Of a DNA stretch of 64,000 nucleotides, positions 1-8,831 are shown piece after piece (positions within the stretch are counted from its first letter, which is position 1; every line of letters begins with the position of its first letter). The position numbers were made by a program, and so were the translations under genes. Source of the DNA: Lentilactobacillus senioris DSM 24302 = JCM 17472 (GTDB lineage Bacteria > Bacillota > Bacilli > Lactobacillales > Lactobacillaceae); NCBI RefSeq assembly GCF_001436555.1, contig NZ_AYZR01000007.1:1-64000 (forward strand), written 5' to 3'. Under the pieces are notes generated by a model. It searched no databases, was not told the origin of the DNA, and saw only the letters and a program-made list of their open reading frames with translations.

Positions 1-104
1 GACGCCCAGCACATTTGTTTTCATCGAATATTTTGTTCAGTTTTCAAAGGTCTACCACTTGTCGTAAGCGCTTCATATCAGCTCATGACAACTATTTAAG
101 TATA
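1..104 (-). promoter_or_regulatory. rRNA operon leader with boxA-like antitermination motif
   Basis: Read on the minus strand, this stretch follows a good promoter and holds CCTTTGAAAACTGA at 37-50. That is the boxA-like element typical of Bacillus and Lactobacillus rRNA leaders. The leader then runs off the left edge towards an expected 16S gene. The assignment rests on the motif plus the tandem promoters upstream; no mature rRNA sequence lies inside the window. Confidence 0.75.
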
Positions 105-127
105 TCAGATATTAAACTTAAATGCAA
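99..127 (-). promoter_or_regulatory. rRNA promoter P2
   Basis: On the minus strand TTGCAT (122-127) and TATACT (99-104) are separated by exactly 17 bases. It is the proximal of two tandem promoters feeding the rRNA leader. Confidence 0.75.
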
Positions 128-210
128 GCTTTTTTTAATAACATTTTTTATTAAATCAAATGATATTTCGCTGTATTCCTGAAGCAGTTCAACATTTGAC
201 AACAGAATAT

Positions 211-239
211 ATTCTATCAAGATCATTAACTTCGGTCAA
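211..239 (-). promoter_or_regulatory. rRNA promoter P1
   Basis: On the minus strand TTGACC (234-239) and TAGAAT (211-216) are 17 bases apart. It lies about 112 bases upstream of P2, the usual tandem arrangement of rRNA promoters. It starts only about 24 bases past the end of the S1-domain gene. Confidence 0.7.
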
Positions 240-262
240 GCATTATTTTAACTAAATTTCAT

Positions 263-640
263 TTAGATTTCCTTCATCAGTCTTTTTTGTTGATCTAACA
301 GCGTTTTAAAGCCAATATTTCGTTTATGATTAGTCCAAAAACGCTTATTTTCGTGTTTTCTAACTTCATCTAACTGCTTTTTACACCGCTGAACGTTTAA
401 CCGAGTATTTACAGGACGAAGTGATAAACTAATATTGTGGGTATATTCATCTATATCAATTATGGTGCCTTCCACTTTATCTCCTGCCTGAAAAGTTTCA
501 TTAATATCTTCAATATAGCTTTCACTGCATTCAGATATGTGGGCTAGTGCTTGTTGAGTACCTTCTAATCCCACAAAAATTCCGTATTTTTGGATTCCAA
601 TTACTTTACCAGTTACTTGCATCCCAATTTTATAATCCAA
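263..640 (-). CDS. cvfD: S1-domain RNA-binding regulator, CvfD/YugI (GSP13) type
   Basis: This 125-residue protein begins with one S1 RNA-binding domain (about residues 3-75, with KVIGIQKYGIFVGL and the ending ISLSLRP) followed by a basic tail of about 45 residues. Length and architecture match the CvfD/YugI/GSP13 family, ribosome-associated post-transcriptional regulators in Firmicutes. The start is TTG, seen as CAA at 638-640, with AAGGAAG just upstream. No terminator is evident between its stop and the rRNA promoters, so transcription may run into the rRNA operon. The family call is firm; the specific role here is inferred. Confidence 0.85.
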   Translation of the reverse strand: MDYKIGMQVTGKVIGIQKYGIFVGLEGTQQALAHISECSESYIEDINETFQAGDKVEGTIIDIDEYTHNISLSLRPVNTRLNVQRCKKQLDEVRKHENKRFWTNHKRNIGFKTLLDQQKRLMKEI

Positions 641-753
641 AGTATCGCTTCCTTAATTTAAATTAACATAACCTAATTTTTCTTAAAAATCGTTTTGTCA
701 TTCTATGTTATAAGGTATCATATTATTAATTATTGGAGAAAGGAAATTTTACC

Positions 754-1404
754 TTGGGAACTCTTATTGATTTTGTCCTGCATATTGATTCACATTTAGT
801 AAACATTGTTAACACTTTTGGGGGATGGACATACCTTATACTGTTCGCAATTATCTTTATTGAAACCGGTGCGGTCATCTTCCCCTTCTTGCCGGGAGAT
901 TCGTTGTTATTCGCAGCGGCGGCTTTAGCGGCTAATCCGACATACCATTTAAACATTTGGATTTTCATTGCTATCTTCTTAATTGCTTCTATTGGAGGAG
1001 ATTCATTGAACTTCTTCTTTGGTAAAAAAGTGGGTAACGTCCTTACCACTCACCAACTATTCGGTAAATTCATCAAGCAATCCGATCTCAACAAGGCCAG
1101 AGGCTTTTTTGACAAGTATGGAGCGATGGCGATTTTCTTAGCTCGTTTTATGCCGATTATTAGAACGTTTGTCCCATTCGTAGCTGCTACCAGCAATTTT
1201 TCATATAGTAAATTCGTCAAATACAATGTTAGTGCCTGTGTAACTTGGGTTCTAATCTGTACCGGTGCTGGGTACTTCTTTGGAAATATTCCATTTGTAA
1301 AAGAACACTTCTCCCTAGTAGTGTTAGGAATTATTGTAATTTCTTTGATTCCAGCAGTAATTGGTCTTATTAAAGGAAAGATGTCCACTTCTAAAGAAGC
1401 TTAA
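754..1404 (+). CDS. DedA family membrane protein
   Basis: A 216-residue polytopic membrane protein of the DedA/SNARE-associated family. These proteins are linked to undecaprenyl-phosphate or phospholipid translocation and envelope homeostasis. Family signatures visible are ETGAVIFPFLPGDSL near the first membrane segments, GGDSLNFFFGK, and the FARFMPIIRTFVPF motif with conserved Arg, Pro and Arg. I place the start at TTG 754 because GGAGAAAGGA lies about 9 bases upstream; an in-frame TTG at 733 overlaps that ribosome binding site. A strong terminator follows. Exact substrate is unknown. Confidence 0.88.
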   Translation: MGTLIDFVLHIDSHLVNIVNTFGGWTYLILFAIIFIETGAVIFPFLPGDSLLFAAAALAANPTYHLNIWIFIAIFLIASIGGDSLNFFFGKKVGNVLTTHQLFGKFIKQSDLNKARGFFDKYGAMAIFLARFMPIIRTFVPFVAATSNFSYSKFVKYNVSACVTWVLICTGAGYFFGNIPFVKEHFSLVVLGIIVISLIPAVIGLIKGKMSTSKEA

Positions 1405-1410
1405 CCAATG

Positions 1411-1450
1411 AATCCCCCTTAGTCATATACTGGCTGAGGGGGATTTTATT
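1411..1450. terminator. Bidirectional terminator between dedA and nitroreductase
   Basis: A 12-base-pair stem (1411-1422 with 1434-1445, one G-T pair) is flanked by A- and T-rich ends. It serves the two convergent genes. Confidence 0.85.
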
Positions 1451-1456
1451 TATATT

Positions 1457-2191
1457 TTAAGGTCTGAATCCTTGCTGACGGACAAAATCTGCAACATCTT
1501 GACGTCTAGGCTCTGCAAAAAAGTCCTGCATTTTCTGTGTCCAATTAGTATCTTGTTGATTGGTATTTCTTTTAGCATAATAATTGGCGGTAACTTCATT
1601 ATAATTTTGAAGGTTAGTCGCAGTGCTTGGATTATATTGATTTTGAAATACTGTATTAGCTTTTGGCAATCTGGGTTTAACACCATTATGCTGCGTAGGA
1701 ATCCCTACCGTCATTCCAAACACTGGAACGGTAAATTTGGGTAGATTAAGTAGTTCACTAACCCGCCGTAAGTCATTACGGATACCACCGATAAAACAAA
1801 TTCCTAATTCTAATGACTCGGCTGCCACCGCCATATTCTCACCAGCAATAGTTGTGTCCACTATCCCAGAAATTAAAGCCTCCATGTTTTCTACCGATGC
1901 TAACGATTGATTATTAGCCGTTAAAATTTGGGTTTCCCGATAAAGGTCTGCTACAAATACAAAGCAAGCTCCCGTAGTTTTAATGTATGAAGCGCTATTA
2001 GATAGTTCTGCCAGTTCATCCTTAATTTTTTTATCAGTAACTTCAATAATAGATGTCGCTTGAATAAAATGCGAAGAAGACCCCGCAAGGGCTGCGATTA
2101 ATAATTGATTCTTTACCTCAGTAGGTAAAGCTTCATTCTTAAAACTTCTAACAGAAGAGTGATTTTGCATTAATTGAATTGTATTTTCCAA
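1457..2191 (-). CDS. NfsA/NfrA-like nitroreductase or flavin reductase
   Basis: A 244-residue FMN-dependent oxidoreductase of the nitroreductase superfamily, NADPH-dependent NfsA/NfrA branch. The N-terminal HSSVRSFK is the usual FMN-phosphate binding region. GICFIGGIRND and VFGMTVGIPTQ are typical of the central and dimer regions. The C-terminal tail of about 50 residues, ending in a Phe/Gln-rich stretch, is also seen in the family. The start appears to be TTG at 2191, with only a weak purine-rich ribosome binding site; an internal ATG eight codons on would cut into the conserved N-terminus. The physiological substrate (nitro compound, quinone or flavin) cannot be told. Confidence 0.85.
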   Translation of the reverse strand: MENTIQLMQNHSSVRSFKNEALPTEVKNQLLIAALAGSSSHFIQATSIIEVTDKKIKDELAELSNSASYIKTTGACFVFVADLYRETQILTANNQSLASVENMEALISGIVDTTIAGENMAVAAESLELGICFIGGIRNDLRRVSELLNLPKFTVPVFGMTVGIPTQHNGVKPRLPKANTVFQNQYNPSTATNLQNYNEVTANYYAKRNTNQQDTNWTQKMQDFFAEPRRQDVADFVRQQGFRP

Positions 2192-2290
2192 TAGCTTAGC
2201 TTCTTTCTTAAGTAATTAATATAAGTTGACTGGGAGTCACTTACTTTTTATACTATCGTACCATAATCTTTTAAGGACCATAATGTTTAT

Positions 2291-2328
2291 AAAAAAGCAC
2301 ACAAACCATTAGTTTGTGTGCTTTTTTA
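2291..2328. terminator. Terminator after tRNA-Ser
   Basis: A near-perfect stem, AAAAAAGCACACAAAC against GTTTGTGTGCTTTTTT, with a 5-base loop. It ends the minus-strand tRNA-Ser transcript and could work in both directions. Confidence 0.88.
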
Positions 2329-2333
2329 ATTAA

Positions 2334-2420
2334 GGAGAGTACAGGAATTGAACCTGCGCGCCGGTATTAGCCGGTTCGCCGGATTTCGAGTCCGGTGCAT
2401 TACCACTCTGCCAACTCTCC
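2334..2420 (-). tRNA. tRNA-Ser (anticodon CGA)
   Basis: On the minus strand the RNA folds as a class II tRNA of 87 bases. The acceptor stem is GGAGAGT/ACTCTCC. The anticodon stem CCGGA/TCCGG encloses loop CTCGAAA with anticodon CGA. A long variable arm is built on CCGG/CCGG, and the T arm contains GGTTCAATTCC. It decodes UCG. CCA is not encoded. The base directly after the acceptor stem is T, where bacterial serine tRNAs usually carry G73. Confidence 0.95.
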
Positions 2421-2436
2421 AAATGATACCTATACT

Positions 2437-2464
2437 ATTATAGCAATAAATCATCAAATGTAAA
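2437..2464 (-). promoter_or_regulatory. Promoter of tRNA-Ser
   Basis: TTTACA (2459-2464), a 16-base spacer and TATAAT (2437-2442) on the minus strand, with an extended TGC before the -10. It lies about 17 bases upstream of the mature tRNA. Confidence 0.7.
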
Positions 2465-2504
2465 ACAAAAGTTGATTGTTAACCTAGGAATCCTTAAACA
2501 ATAA

Positions 2505-2549
2505 AAGCACCCTACTAAATTAACCTACAGTTAAAATAATAGAGTGCTT
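2505..2549 (-). terminator. Terminator after apt
   Basis: AAGCAC-x-CTA arms (2505-2514 and 2540-2549) enclose a long loop, followed on the minus strand by TTTTATTGTTT. The loop is long, so this is less certain than its neighbours. Confidence 0.55.
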
Positions 2550-2554
2550 ATCTT

Positions 2555-3073
2555 TTAATATTTTAATAAACTCAAAACGTCATAATCCTTAAGTTTGTCA
2601 CTGCCGTTAAGTTCATTAAGTTCAATAATGAAGGCACATCCCGCAACTACACCCCCTAGTTTTTCAACTAGTTCAATAGTTGCTTCAATAGTACCACCAG
2701 TAGCCAAAAGATCATCAGTAACTAAGACCCGTTGGCCAGGCTTAACAGCATTTTTGCGAAGACTTAGTGAGGAAGTTCCATATTCTAAATCATAAGTAAC
2801 CGTTTGGGTTTCGCCTGGTAATTTGCCTTCTTTTCTAGCTGGTGAAAAGCCAGTTCCCAATTTATAAGCTACTGGACAGCCAACAATGAAGCCACGGGCT
2901 TCAGGACCTACCACCATATCCACGTTACGTTCACGAGCAAAGTCAGCAATTTCATCAGTAGCTTGAGCATATGCAGCACCATCTTCTAGTAACGGTGAAA
3001 TATCCCGGAATAATACGCCAGGTTCTGGGTAGTCAGGATAAGATGCAATGTATTGAGATAAATCTAAAGACAT
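2555..3073 (-). CDS. apt: Adenine phosphoribosyltransferase
   Basis: This enzyme salvages adenine by joining it to PRPP to give AMP, in the cytoplasm. The product is 172 residues, the standard Apt length. The PRPP-binding signature [13 protein letters not shown] is near residue 120, and the substrate-side GPEARGF motif is near residue 58. I start at ATG 3073 because GAAAGGAAG sits just upstream; an earlier in-frame ATG at 3091 overlaps that site. The gene lies 17 bases after recJ, an arrangement common in Firmicutes, so the two are probably cotranscribed. Confidence 0.97.
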   Translation of the reverse strand: MSLDLSQYIASYPDYPEPGVLFRDISPLLEDGAAYAQATDEIADFARERNVDMVVGPEARGFIVGCPVAYKLGTGFSPARKEGKLPGETQTVTYDLEYGTSSLSLRKNAVKPGQRVLVTDDLLATGGTIEATIELVEKLGGVVAGCAFIIELNELNGSDKLKDYDVLSLLKY

Positions 3074-3090
3074 AATTTTTCTTCCTTTCA

Positions 3091-5403
3091 CTAGCCAGCT
3101 AGATTTTGCTTAACAAAGTCTACCAGTCCCAGAGTATCTGGTTCTAATAGCTCATGTTCAGTTTGAATTTGTTTTAGTCTTAGCTGGTAACTCGGGGCTG
3201 TCTCCAACCTCTGAGTAGAATAATTGGGATTAACATTAACTACTTTGTCGTTGATACTAATAAAACCCAGTTCCCAAAATACTTGAATCATAAAAATTAA
3301 CGTAGTAACAGGTAAATTCAAGTACTTTGCCAATTGCTCACTTTGTGAGTCCAATTGAATATTAGAATGAGTTTTAACGAACTTAAATAGTTTAGCATAC
3401 TGTTGTCGATCTGGCATCCCTAAATTTGAAACTAAGTTCTTTTTGTATAAATAAAAGGTGGTTTGCTGGGGTTTACTATGCTGTAATACCTCCAATAGAT
3501 CGTTAGAAGTATCCGGACAATCAACCAAATAATAGTTGGAATCATCCGTGATTTGATCAATTTGATCAAACATTACCCCTACCGAGTCAGCATTTAAGTG
3601 TCCTTGTAATTGATTCAATAAGTGTTGATGGAAAAAAACATATACTCCACTTTTTTGAAACATTGATTCATGTAATTGATTGGTTCTAAGATCTACAAAC
3701 GGTAAACGCTCTTGGCTAATATCAGAGATCATAAACTGTAAATTAGTCTTTCCCCGCCAGGTATTAGTAGAAACTTGGCCAACAATTCTGGTCTTAACCG
3801 ATTTATTAGTTAATTGATTACTAATATCACCAGTTCCAAAATCCAGTGCGGATATTTGGTGTCTACTACCGGTAATACTACACTTTAAGTGGTCTTTATC
3901 TTTACCAATCAATTGGATAGATTGTACATTACGATATTTTAATTCAAAAATAGGCTTGGGATTGTCTTCTCCAAAGGGTGCTAACACTTGCAAATTGCGA
4001 TAAAAATCAGGTGTTAGGTCATCCACATCTATTTTAGTAGTAACGGTTAAACTTGGCTTAGCGTTCAGGTCCACCTGTTGCTCTTTTGCAGCCATTTGTA
4101 ACTGTTCTTTTAACATATCAATTTGGTCGGTGGAAACCGTTAATCCCACGGCAGAATGGTGGCCACCAAATGCTACTAGTTTTTCTCTAACTGGATCAAT
4201 ACCTTTAAATAAATCGAACTGTTCAATACTTCTACCAGAACCTTTGGCAAGACCGGTCTGATCATCAATACTTAATACTACCGCTGGTCGTTGGTAACGA
4301 TCTACTAATCTACTAGCAGCAATTCCCAAAACACCTTGATGCCAACCACTACCGGCTACCACTAATACATCAGGCAACGATTCAGCTTGGTTATCAACTA
4401 GTTCTACAGCTGCTTTAGTAACTTTGTCTACTAAAGATTTTCGATCAGTGTTAGCTGATTCAGTTTTCTTAGCTAACTCTTTAGCTATCTCCTCATCCAT
4501 GGTGGTTAACAAATTAACCCCAGGATTAGCATCCCCCATTCGGCCTAATGAATTTAATCTAGGAGCCAGTGCAAAGCCAATATCTTCTTCATTGATTTTT
4601 TCTAAATCAACTCCGGCTCGTTTAGCTAAAGCAATAATTCCTGGTCTCGGTGTTTGTGCTAAGGACTGCAATCCCCCACTAACAATCGCTCTATTCTCAT
4701 CAGTCAACGACACTACATCGGCAACCGTACCGATTGCTGCCAGCTCAATCATCTCCGCCGGAAATTCTTCCGTTAACGCCCAAACTAATTTAAAAGCTAC
4801 TCCAGCTCCAGATAATTGTCCAAATGGATAGTCATTCCCCAATCGTGGGTGAACCAGAGCATAAGCATTTGGCACCACTTCCGGAATTTCATGGTGATCC
4901 GTTACTACTACGTCCACTCCTTGATCCTGAGCCAACTGAATAGCCAGATTACCTGCAATACCGTTATCTACGGTAATAAATAGCTGGGTCCCCGCGTTAA
5001 TTAACTTTTGAAAAGCTTCTTCATTGGGACCGTACCCTTCATCAAACCGGTTAGGAATGTAGAAATTTACATTAGCTCCGATGGAAGCTAAAGTTTCGTA
5101 AACAATACTGGTACTAGTAATTCCATCAGCGTCGTAATCACCATAGACCGTAATCACCTGATCATTCATAATGGCAGTCTGAATTCGTTCTACTGCTTTA
5201 GCCATATCGTTAATCAACATGGGATCATAAAATGAAGTAGCATCCGGATTTAAGAACCGTTTGATTTGTTCTTCATCATCATATCCTTGCCGAATTAAAA
5301 TTTCAGCTACTAATTTGCTAATATTAAATTGTTGAGCCCACTGCTCTGCCTCTGTTGAAATGGTTTCAATCGCAGTCTGCCAATTATAAGTTGCATCTAA
5401 CAT
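3091..5403 (-). CDS. recJ: Single-stranded-DNA exonuclease RecJ
   Basis: A 5'-3' exonuclease on single-stranded DNA used in recombination and mismatch/base repair. At 770 residues it is the long Firmicutes form. The DHH-family metal motifs are visible: DYDADGITS near residue 92, [10 protein letters not shown] near residue 167, and the DHHA1 motif [10 protein letters not shown] followed by [10 protein letters not shown]. An OB-fold follows, then a C-terminal domain of about 200 residues typical of Bacillus and Lactobacillus RecJ. ATG start with AAGAGGA upstream. Confidence 0.96.
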   Translation of the reverse strand: MLDATYNWQTAIETISTEAEQWAQQFNISKLVAEILIRQGYDDEEQIKRFLNPDATSFYDPMLINDMAKAVERIQTAIMNDQVITVYGDYDADGITSTSIVYETLASIGANVNFYIPNRFDEGYGPNEEAFQKLINAGTQLFITVDNGIAGNLAIQLAQDQGVDVVVTDHHEIPEVVPNAYALVHPRLGNDYPFGQLSGAGVAFKLVWALTEEFPAEMIELAAIGTVADVVSLTDENRAIVSGGLQSLAQTPRPGIIALAKRAGVDLEKINEEDIGFALAPRLNSLGRMGDANPGVNLLTTMDEEIAKELAKKTESANTDRKSLVDKVTKAAVELVDNQAESLPDVLVVAGSGWHQGVLGIAASRLVDRYQRPAVVLSIDDQTGLAKGSGRSIEQFDLFKGIDPVREKLVAFGGHHSAVGLTVSTDQIDMLKEQLQMAAKEQQVDLNAKPSLTVTTKIDVDDLTPDFYRNLQVLAPFGEDNPKPIFELKYRNVQSIQLIGKDKDHLKCSITGSRHQISALDFGTGDISNQLTNKSVKTRIVGQVSTNTWRGKTNLQFMISDISQERLPFVDLRTNQLHESMFQKSGVYVFFHQHLLNQLQGHLNADSVGVMFDQIDQITDDSNYYLVDCPDTSNDLLEVLQHSKPQQTTFYLYKKNLVSNLGMPDRQQYAKLFKFVKTHSNIQLDSQSEQLAKYLNLPVTTLIFMIQVFWELGFISINDKVVNVNPNYSTQRLETAPSYQLRLKQIQTEHELLEPDTLGLVDFVKQNLAG

Positions 5404-5516
5404 TTATTAATCCTCTTTAAAGTGCTTAAGCTTCGATGATTATAGTCCACTGTAAATCCTTAATTGATATTTTGGAAAGTCCTAACGGTGCTAAAATAAC
5501 ATTAACCGGTTAGTTT

Positions 5517-6455
5517 TTATTCTTTTTTAAATGGAATATCAATTACTTCTAAATCTTTCACCACATGTGTGTGAGGGAAAACTTCTCGGGCTTGTTTTTC
5601 CAGTTCTTTTGCTAGATATCCATTGTAACGTGCGGAAATATGATTTAATAATAATCTCCCGGCGTGAGCTTTTTTAGCCATTTGAGCCGCTTGAATATTA
5701 GTACTATGATAATAATTTCTAGCTAACTTGTTTTCACCCTTAGCAAAAGTACTTTCGTGAACCACCGCATCAGCTCCTTGAGCCAATGTAATTGCATTAT
5801 CAGTCTGTCTCGTATCCCCTAAGATAGCTACCGTTCTACCTTTTTGAGCGGGGCCAATAAACTCAGCTCCGTTAATTACCCGCCCGTCATCTAAGGTAAC
5901 GGTCTTACCAGCTTTAATTTGTCCATAAACTGGTCCCGAAGGAATCTGCATTTCCTTTAATTTTTCTACCTGAAGTTCTCCTGGATGATCGTGTTCTACC
6001 ACCCGGTAGCCAAAACTAGAGATTCGATGGTCTAACGGCTTAACATAAACACTAAAGGTCTTATCTTCAAAAATTAAACCGTCCTCTTCAGGGCCAAATT
6101 CATGGAATCTAATTTTATAAGCTAATCGAGTTTCACTCACCCGCATACTAACGGATACAAAATCTTTAATCCCTTTAGGACCGTAAATATCTAGCGGTTC
6201 ATTGCCACCTTGAAATGAGCGGCTACTTAAAAGTCCGGGAAGGCCATAAATATGATCGCCATGTAAATGAGTAATAAAAATTTTCTCTATTTTTCGGGGG
6301 CGAATTGTCGATCTTAAGATTTGGTGTTGAGTCCCTTCACCAACGTCAAATAACCAAACTGAATTTCGTTCATCAAGTAGCCGTAAAGCTAAACTCGATA
6401 CATTGCGAAATTTGCCGGGAGATCCGGCTCCAGTACCTAAAAATTCAATCTGCAT
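5517..6455 (-). CDS. rnz: Ribonuclease Z (tRNA 3'-processing endonuclease)
   Basis: Cuts the 3' trailer of tRNA precursors, which matters for tRNAs without an encoded CCA, such as the tRNA-Ser in this window. The 312-residue product has the zinc motif [13 protein letters not shown] near residue 63, GDTRQT and the late HISARY motif. It is a metallo-beta-lactamase fold protein of normal length. ATG start with AGGAAC upstream. Confidence 0.96.
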   Translation of the reverse strand: MQIEFLGTGAGSPGKFRNVSSLALRLLDERNSVWLFDVGEGTQHQILRSTIRPRKIEKIFITHLHGDHIYGLPGLLSSRSFQGGNEPLDIYGPKGIKDFVSVSMRVSETRLAYKIRFHEFGPEEDGLIFEDKTFSVYVKPLDHRISSFGYRVVEHDHPGELQVEKLKEMQIPSGPVYGQIKAGKTVTLDDGRVINGAEFIGPAQKGRTVAILGDTRQTDNAITLAQGADAVVHESTFAKGENKLARNYYHSTNIQAAQMAKKAHAGRLLLNHISARYNGYLAKELEKQAREVFPHTHVVKDLEVIDIPFKKE

Positions 6456-6507
6456 TTTAATTAGTTCCTAACTATTTTTAATTTCGTAAACCAAAAGTTA
6501 CTTATCA

Positions 6508-6516
6508 ATTGTAGCA
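6508..6516 (-). promoter_or_regulatory. Extended -10 promoter candidate for rnz
   Basis: TGC-TACAAT on the minus strand, about 53 bases upstream of the rnz start. No convincing -35 is seen. Confidence 0.4.
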
Positions 6517-6547
6517 TAGTTTAGCTTAAATAAGCAGGAGGCGTTTT

Positions 6548-6835
6548 ATGACAATTGACGAATTTAAAAGAGCCACGGTGGGTATAGCCGGATCAACTTT
6601 ATTTTTATTTCCTAGTGGCTATCATTACACTCCTATCACTAAGATCGCTATAAGTAATAATCAAATAATCCTGAGCCAATCAGAACAGACTCATACCCCC
6701 ATTACTTTATCTGATTTTTGGATTACGTGTGAATCATTACCAGCAAACACTCAAATCTACTTTCAATTAACCAATGCTAACCCTCAACCAATGTACGGCT
6801 TTAGAAGAATTCCTAATGCTATTATTCCCAATTAA
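6548..6835 (+). CDS. Uncharacterised 95-residue protein
   Basis: I do not recognise this protein. It has a strong ribosome binding site (AGGAGG about 7 bases before ATG) and its own terminator, so it is probably a real gene. The sequence is rich in Thr, Ile, Ser and aromatic residues, with alternating hydrophobic and polar residues that suggest a small mostly-beta domain. There is no signal peptide, membrane segment or cysteine pair. It is divergent from rnz and convergent with the acyltransferase. No function is offered. Confidence 0.7.
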   Translation: MTIDEFKRATVGIAGSTLFLFPSGYHYTPITKIAISNNQIILSQSEQTHTPITLSDFWITCESLPANTQIYFQLTNANPQPMYGFRRIPNAIIPN

Positions 6836-6877
6836 AAAAACGTGTCAAAAGTCCTTACGACTTCTGACACGTTTTTT
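6834..6877. terminator. Bidirectional terminator
   Basis: AAAAAACGTGTCA against TGACACGTTTTTT, with inner AAGTC/GACTT pairing. It sits between the converging 95-residue gene and the acyltransferase gene. Confidence 0.88.
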
Positions 6878-6879
6878 AA

Positions 6880-8811
6880 TTAACGCTTTTGGTACATGGT
6901 ATCAGCTACTACTTTAACAAATTTCTTATTTCCCAGCGGATTAGGATGAACATCGTCTTCCCAGAACCAACTAGATTTATTCAAACTAGCTTGATGCCAA
7001 TCGACTAAATGTAAATTCGAATATTTACGACTAGCGGTTGCCAAAGTTTGGTTAACCTGACCCTCCCATGAACGAGTTGGGACATGAGCGGTCATCCAAA
7101 AGACCTGCCGATTCTTGCCTACCAACTTCATGTAACGTTGAACTTGATCGGTAGTGATTGGTCCGTTAGTTCCAATATTAATCAACACTGTAGGTGCTAA
7201 TTGGTCCTTAGCCTTTAAAGTGGCCAAGATATCATAAGCTGCCTCTGGCTGCATCCCTACTTTAGCGGCAACATATGTCTGTTGAAAGACAGTTTGGAGA
7301 TCCTTGCTACTATCAGCTAAAACCGAATCCCCCACTGCCGTCATCTTAATATTTTGCACGGTCATTAAGACTTTTTTCTTCAAATGATACTTCTTGGCAA
7401 TTTTAAGGTTCTTTTTATTCCACTTAACTGGACCACTCACCACATAACTATTGTTATGCTTCAATTTTTTACCGGTAGCTGCCTGATTTTTGGCTAGTTC
7501 CTTATTCTTAGCTTCAGTAGCCGCCTCATTATTTTTAATGTTTTGTTGTAAATGATCTGGCTTAGCCTCATCTGCCTTAGGTGCAGTGATCATTCCATAT
7601 GAACAAATCAAGGTAAATACTACCGCCGCAGATGCCAAAGCAAAGTGCATTCGCTGCTTGGCATCATTAGGATTAAACCAACCGGTAAATTGTTGCCAGG
7701 TAATTTTTCTAAATGGTTGCTCAATAAATCGATATGATAATTCACTAAGTAATAAAATCAGTGTAATTTCAATCACCATATTGATTACCGGATGAGCAGC
7801 AATTTGCTTAACTGCAGCTTCGTAAAAGATCATTACCGGAAATTGATATAGATAAATTCCGTAACTACGCTGTCCTACCCAACTAAAGACGGGATTGGTC
7901 AGCCACCGGTTAACATGACTACTGGGATGCACACAGACAGACAGCAAAAGAGCAGCAGCCAACGAGACAATCAGTAATCCTCCCCGGTAGGCAAACGCTT
8001 TTTGACCATTTAAGACGAAGAATGAACCAACCAAAACTAGAAAAGAAATAATCCCCGTCACATCCAAAATCGTACGATCAGAATTAGGAATATTTTCAGC
8101 TAATTTAGCTTGTGGCCAATAAAATGCTAGCCAGGCCCCAATAGTAATAGAAAAGGCTCGAGTATCAGTCCCGTAGTAAGCCCGATTAATATTACTAGGA
8201 TCATATAGAAATGCCATTAATAAAACTGAGATAACTGTAAGTCCCGTTAATAACCAACCAAAATGTTTACTCTTAGCACCCCACGCTAACATTGCAATCA
8301 GTATTAACGGCCAAATAATATAAAATTGACCTTCAATTGATAATGACCAGAGATGGGTAAATGGCGATTCACCATTAAACCGATCAAAGTAATTTTGACC
8401 GTGACTAATTTCCCACCAATTATATAAATAAACCAGATTACTACCAATTGTTACCCGTAAATTCACTAAAAATTGATGAGCAAACATTGTTATGTAAGCC
8501 CCAGTGGCAACTAACATTGCCACTAACGTTGGGTACAATCGTTTAATTCGCCTTAAACTAAATTGCCCAAAATTGATTCTGCCATTACGCTGATTTTCAT
8601 TTAACAAGGAAGCGGTAATTAAATACCCAGAAATAACAAAGAAGATTGATACCCCAGCAAAACCACCTGGAATTGAAAATGGTAATAAATGATAGAAAAT
8701 GACCCCCAAAACTGCCAAAGTTCTAATACCATCAATTCCCGTAATATACCTTGCTTTCTTAGCTTTTACACCATTAGCATGCAGGTCAACACGCGAATTC
8801 TCGTTCTCCAT
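6880..8811 (-). CDS. OatA-type acyltransferase with C-terminal SGNH domain
   Basis: A 643-residue membrane O-acyltransferase. The first 400 or so residues form an acyltransferase-3 domain with about ten membrane segments and motifs ITGIDGIRTLAVLGVIFYH, FFVISGYLI and FSLRRIKRLYP. A linker rich in Lys and Ala follows. The last 155 residues are an SGNH hydrolase-like domain with GDSV (Ser near 495), INIGTNG and DDVHPN (Asp/His near 620). This is the layout of peptidoglycan O-acetyltransferase OatA, which protects against lysozyme. Teichoic acid or polysaccharide acylation is possible instead. It starts 20 bases after obg with AGGGGA upstream, so it is probably cotranscribed. Confidence 0.85.
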   Translation of the reverse strand: MENENSRVDLHANGVKAKKARYITGIDGIRTLAVLGVIFYHLLPFSIPGGFAGVSIFFVISGYLITASLLNENQRNGRINFGQFSLRRIKRLYPTLVAMLVATGAYITMFAHQFLVNLRVTIGSNLVYLYNWWEISHGQNYFDRFNGESPFTHLWSLSIEGQFYIIWPLILIAMLAWGAKSKHFGWLLTGLTVISVLLMAFLYDPSNINRAYYGTDTRAFSITIGAWLAFYWPQAKLAENIPNSDRTILDVTGIISFLVLVGSFFVLNGQKAFAYRGGLLIVSLAAALLLSVCVHPSSHVNRWLTNPVFSWVGQRSYGIYLYQFPVMIFYEAAVKQIAAHPVINMVIEITLILLLSELSYRFIEQPFRKITWQQFTGWFNPNDAKQRMHFALASAAVVFTLICSYGMITAPKADEAKPDHLQQNIKNNEAATEAKNKELAKNQAATGKKLKHNNSYVVSGPVKWNKKNLKIAKKYHLKKKVLMTVQNIKMTAVGDSVLADSSKDLQTVFQQTYVAAKVGMQPEAAYDILATLKAKDQLAPTVLINIGTNGPITTDQVQRYMKLVGKNRQVFWMTAHVPTRSWEGQVNQTLATASRKYSNLHLVDWHQASLNKSSWFWEDDVHPNPLGNKKFVKVVADTMYQKR

Positions 8812-8831
8812 GATAAATCCCCTTATGTTTG

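Noticed and set aside
726-1388. Minus-strand frames opposite dedA
   Set aside because: Low-complexity antisense shadows of a membrane protein gene, no start signals.
5500-5516. AACCGGTT palindrome after rnz
   Set aside because: Eight-base palindrome with weak surrounding structure; not enough for an operator or terminator call.
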